A stretch of DNA of 64,000 nt, taken from Pogonophryne albipinna. Taxonomy: Eukaryota > Chordata > Actinopteri > Perciformes > Artedidraconidae. The stretch is taken from NCBI GenBank assembly GCA_028583405.1, contig CM053256.1, forward strand, positions 17,874,534-17,938,533. The letters run 5' to 3'. Position 1 is the first letter of the stretch; every line of letters starts with the position of its first letter. Below the pieces are notes generated by a model, which ran no database searches, was not told where the DNA came from, and worked only from the letters and a program-made list of their open reading frames with translations. A program made the translations under genes and the position numbers. This document shows positions 59,787 through 64,000 of this stretch, piece after piece.

Positions 59787-62513
59787 CATAGACTGTATAT
59801 ATAAATGGACGTAGGGTCCGTGACGTCACCCATAGGATTCTGCAGAGTTGCCGAGAAGCCCTTAGTAGGCGGAGTCGGCCACTAACGGCTCGACAGTGAC
59901 GTCAGAGTTCAACTCCCGCCTGTTCCAGCCTGCTCCAAATAAGGGCAAAGAGGCGGAGCCGAGGCGGGACCTCCTGCCACCGAGCTGGAAGTTCCAGAGC
60001 TAGCTGAAGCTACCAAGCTAAGCTAACATGCTCCCCATCTGCACACTGCCGTCGCATTTTACATTTCTAAGGTAAGCGGACATGAAACTATTCAGCAAAA
60101 CTATAAATAATAATCTAAGTTATTGAGTTTTTAGCATAATACTTCAGAATCTTAAAATCCCTTAACGTTTGTATGCAATTGTGCTAAATTCAACACTGGA
60201 ATCAAGCAAATATTAATATGTTCGCATGACATTAGTTATTTATATTTTGATATCACTTAATTATACGTTTAATACATTTAAGTCAAGCTAAGGTACATGT
60301 GATGGTAGCTAGTTAGTGCTCTTACCTGTGAGGCCTCCTCCAAACAGCATAATAACCAGACTGTATCATTAAAACTAAGGACCAGTTCTAGATCCTTGAC
60401 TTTAGACAAACAATTCAAAAGACAACATGTATTTAAAGACCAATCTTTATTTGAATGTGCCTCTTAACCTGATATATTAGTTATACAGTAATAGTATTGA
60501 CAATCTAAAAAAACTGAGCAACTCAACAGTCAACTTTATATTTCTTATTGTCTAAAGCATTTATTATTTTCATTTTCCCCCTCTCATATTCAGTGTGGAC
60601 GGATTGAGACAGCGTGGTGTCCAGAGAGCTGCAGAGACTTCAGGGAGAAACCTCCGTGTGATGGACGTCCTGTCTGTTGGTTTGGAGAGGACTGAGGGTC
60701 TTTCCTCTGCGAGGAGGACCAGGCCTGATGGAGGAGGACCAGCCCTGATGGAGGAGGACCAGGCCTGATGGAGGAGCTGATACCAACTGCACAGGCCTAG
60801 TCTGTCATTTTATTTGACTAAATGTGTTTACTTATACATTTAATAGGTTTACACCTTCTGTCCATATGTGCTTTTTATTTAAAACATTTGATTAAGTTTT
60901 GGTTCACATTTCAATAAATTGTATTTGTATTTGCACTCCTTTTGTCCATTATTCTTACTGAAAATGTTAGATTACACATTCACATCTGACTGAAGATTGG
61001 CCCCATTTATTTGTGACGTTGCAAACTCTGCGGTACAAGGCACAAGTGATGTGAAGCTCATAAAGTGAGGCACATAGAAATAATCAGCTGATGGAGTGTA
61101 GATGTGGAAATAGGCGCATTCGATCAGCTGACTGTGTTTTCACAATAAAAGTAGTTTCTTAGTGAATGTCCTGTACTGGTGTTAAAATCTCATAACATCA
61201 GCTTTTAATGTTCCTCTTGGATGTTCTTCTTGACCCTCAGAGAAGGAGAAGATGTCGTGTCTTTCAGGCATGTCCTTTCCTAACAAAAATGACAGGAAAC
61301 ATAAAACATATTATTGCAGAACAAGTGTGTTATTTATGAAAGTGGTGTGTTTGTGTGTTTAGGGGCTGGAGATATAATTATTTTGTAATTGTAATGATTT
61401 TTTTTTATTTCAACAGTGAGCTACAAAGACAATCAGATTATGAATGAACAGTATGAAGTTCATCAACATTGAAATATATGTTATTATCAAAATAATATTG
61501 AACTGTTCTCAAAACGTAGTGCAACTGTAGAAGCTTGCTCTGTTGTCTCACTGAAAGAATCACTTTTACCACGTTTTTTCAGACAATATTGAGAGATAAA
61601 TAGTAGCAGTTCTCACTATGTGTTAAATATCTTTGCCTTCAATACATTAAATTAGAAAGCTGACAAAGTCATATTGCTAAATATCTAAAATGTAACTTTT
61701 TGCATGGAAAAAACCCTCAACTTAACTGATGTCTAGGTGATCTAGTATTTAGTATTGTTTAATGGAATGTATATCAGTGTATTCAAGTCAATACTTCATT
61801 CATTTAAACCAATATCTTTCTTGATTCTTTGTACAGTATGAAAAATAGAGTCTTTGTACCTGAGCTGAAGTTCACTGCTGTGAGGAGTCCAGTTCTGTCT
61901 CTCACTCTCTGGTCCAGCCTGTCTGCATCACCTGGACACCTTAAACAAACAGATATATATGTAAAGTACCATGTGTACAAACAATATAACTGATTCTCTT
62001 CTGTTGAACATGTTGGATTGTGTATTGTCCGAGTCAGGGTCCTTTTTATTTTACTGTAACTTTGGAAGTTGTGTTACCAATGCTTACTGTTTATTTGATA
62101 CCCATTTGGTAATGCAATTAATAAAAACAACAAGGTTTGGGTTCGTTCTTCAGCTGACTGTGACGTTAACGTGTAAGCTCAATAATGAACTCCAGCTCAA
62201 CCAACCATATTGTAATATCTAAGTAATCATCTTGAAATATGACATTAATAATTGTAATATACACACATCTTATTGTGAGGTTGATTTCACATACACTACT
62301 TCGACGTTAGCTTGTCTACATACTTGAGCATAGCCAATTTAAATTAACCTTAGCATGCATACAGTTCTTACCTACATAATAAAATATCTCTCTAAGTTAC
62401 AAGGATGACCTTATTTTATAACCTCAAATAGAAGCCGTTTGTTCTACAGTATTATCCCACTTAACGCTTAACACTTGTCTATTTCGTTTTAACCTTTATA
62501 TATACAGTCTATG
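59787..62513. mobile_element. Element with CATAGACTGTATATA ends
   Basis: Left CATAGACTGTATATATAAAT and right TTATATATACAGTCTATG are clear inverses. The start includes GTGACGTCACCCATAGG and a GC-rich stretch, then a donor-like TAAG|GTAAGC (60070) and an acceptor-like TATTCAG (about 60593), followed by a short ORF (60662, MDVLSVGLERTEG) with three copies of a 22-bp GAGGAGGACCAGGCCTGATG unit (60711-60776) and an AATAAA at 60914. It may produce a spliced non-coding RNA. The superfamily is not assigned. Confidence 0.6.
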
Positions 62514-63182
62514 ATTTTAACTTGTAGGCTACGATTAGCATCGTTAGCACCGATGTAGCTACCACTCGCTTACACACTAAACCAAGCCTTAACATTCATT
62601 ACGTAGCCGATTAAAATCATTAACACATAAATAAGTACTCGATTTTCACTTACCGCAAAACTGCATTCATGCAACGTCTGTTTTAACCGCAGAGCGAGTC
62701 ACAATAGTCCGATATATAAGCATGAAGAACAAACAACCACGGCCGGGGTCAAGTTGTGTTCCCTGGATGAACTGAGCAGGCAGAGTCCCAGTAGCTTCAC
62801 GGAGCAGCTAGCAGAGAGACGAGAAGCTAGCAGCAGCAGTCACTTGACAGAGCCGTCACTCAATGTGACCACGCCCTAATTTATGCAAAAACTTTAAGAA
62901 CTAATATAAATAAAAGGGTCGTGTTAGAAAACAATTCACTCACAGATCCATAATCATGAAGGTGGAACCTAACTATATTCATAATAATATTTATTGCATC
63001 CATGGGTAGAGACATGTTTATTTCTGCTGTAAAGCTGGGCATTTTAACATGGGGGTCTATGGAAATTGCTCCTTTCTGCAGCCAGTCCCTATCAGCCAAT
63101 ATATGAACTGCAGTGTGTGGCACTTCCGTATTGGCATCCCGGCTCTTCCCCAGAGTTTGCCGCTTGGTCTGGGCCTTAAGCT
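62514..63182. repeat. Fish interspersed repeat, unassigned
   Basis: From about 62850 the text GACCACGCCCTAATTTATGC, TAACATGGGGGTCTATGGAA and GTGTGGCACTTCCGTATTGG matches a repeat type I associate with the CATAGACTGTATATA family. The minus-strand ORF at 62881-63456 crosses into the next element and has no recognisable domain. Confidence 0.4.
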
Positions 63183-63186
63183 TTAA

Positions 63187-63839
63187 AGGGGACCTATCAT
63201 CCAAAATGCACTTTGTGATGTCTTTTATACATAAATATGTGTCGGGGCACTCACGCAGCGTCAGAAAATAAAACCCTCTCTCTTTTCCTCCGTACCCAAA
63301 TCTTTTAAAAACAGGGGTACAACGAGCGGATACAGATTCCATCCGAACTGACGTCAAATCGGCAGCGGACCCACAGAAAGTTTCTATCAGAAACAATGCC
63401 TGACGTGTTTTGGACGTAATCTCGTCTTTGTTTACATTAGCAAGCCTCGCTAACACTCAGAGCTAACCTGTACTGTGTAGAGCACATGTGTTTAAAAAGC
63501 AGGAAATAAAAAAAGGAACTCGCCTTGTGATAAACCTGCAAGAGAAAAAGCATTTGAGCTCCATACTGTTTCAGAGATAATCTTTGATGTGGTTTAGAAC
63601 AGGATGGCGTTTTATCACAGCAGAATTTAACTTTATCTCCGGTAGAATTCTGATCAGGCATTAGCTCCGCCTCCTCTCCGCGTTTCTCTAACAGGGCTGC
63701 AAAAGAGGGGTATGAGCAGTATGAGGCATGGCTACAATGGGTGATCTGTTTGGTATTTTAAGCAAAAAGCTTCACAGACATGTTTTGTATAGGTATGGCC
63801 CGACAATATATTTTTCCAATATAGCATAATAGGTCCACT
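63187..63839. mobile_element. TTAA MITE (AGGGGACCTAT ends)
   Basis: Left AGGGGACCTATCATCC and right ATAATAGGTCCACT are inverses, each bordered by TTAA (63183-63186 and 63840-63843). Short minus-strand ORFs inside (63437-63661) have no domain. Likely piggyBac- or Kolobok-mobilised. Confidence 0.72.
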
Positions 63840-63900
63840 TTAAGCTTTTGTTAAAACGTAAATCACTCATGTCTTGGTATAGATACGGGGCTTATCAGCA

Positions 63901-64000
63901 CTTCCGCTCCACTTTAAGGCGTCAATGTTTTGAACTGTAGGAGGAAGATTTAGAAAAATATAACACACAAGGAAGTTTATTGATATAAGAACATAATGTT
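63901..64000 (+). repeat. Direct repeat of 52326-52432
   Basis: CCACTTTAAGGCGTCAATGT, then GAACTGTAGGAGGAAGATTT and AAGAACATAATGTT match the block after 52326 with few differences, in the same orientation. It runs off the window end. Confidence 0.8.

Noticed and set aside
62881..63456. 191-residue minus-strand ORF
   Set aside because: It crosses the border between two repeats and has no recognisable domain; an ORF of this size can persist in such repeats by chance.

Overview
The window looks like teleost (probably spiny-rayed fish) nuclear DNA. It is AT-rich, has long introns with GT/AG splice sites, and is dense in fish-type repeats: hAT elements with BED or TTF-type zinc fingers, PIF/Harbinger-like MITEs, TTAA-target elements, a Tc1/mariner-like fold-back, a DIRS-type tyrosine-recombinase retrotransposon, LINE 3' ends, and microsatellites and minisatellites. 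I saw no rRNA, tRNA, CRISPR array, operon or prokaryotic signal.

One host gene is convincing. It lies on the + strand as four exons (295-727, 39836-40078, 40267-40511, 41789-43769) whose splice phases agree (0, 0, then 2). A stop at 43767-43769 and a poly(A) signal at 44149-44154 close it; its 5' end lies outside the window. The visible product is about 965 residues. It carries twelve copies of a W-x-x-x-W motif (usually W-x-x-S-W) spread over all four exons, and a huge Glu/Asp-rich stretch in the last exon. I do not recognise the family, and it is the best candidate here for something undescribed.

Region by region: the 39.1-kb first intron (728-39835) is a transposon nest. It holds hAT elements (0.9-9.5 kb, some nested), a minus-strand DIRS retrotransposon (9.7-14.2 kb) interrupted by a Harbinger-like MITE and a palindromic mariner-like element, and a minus-strand pseudogene of the multicopy fish 'sterile alpha motif domain-containing 3-like' type (14.4-20.4 kb) split by a hAT-like element that itself contains another hAT. 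Further along come minisatellites (24.8-25.7 kb), more hATs (26.8-31.1 kb), a LINE 3' end with a long GT microsatellite (32.3-34.1 kb), and a TTAA element with a nested BED-hAT (34.8-38.1 kb). Downstream of the gene (44-64 kb) lies an inverted pair of one TTAA-family element (44170-48221 and 56560-58642), a 514-bp tandem array, a 450-bp direct repeat, Harbinger-like MITEs, and an element with CATAGACTGTATATA ends.

The genes do not form a pathway. The structure worth reading is the host gene itself and the many insertions whose exact empty sites can be seen from reading frames, target-site duplications or second copies in the same window.
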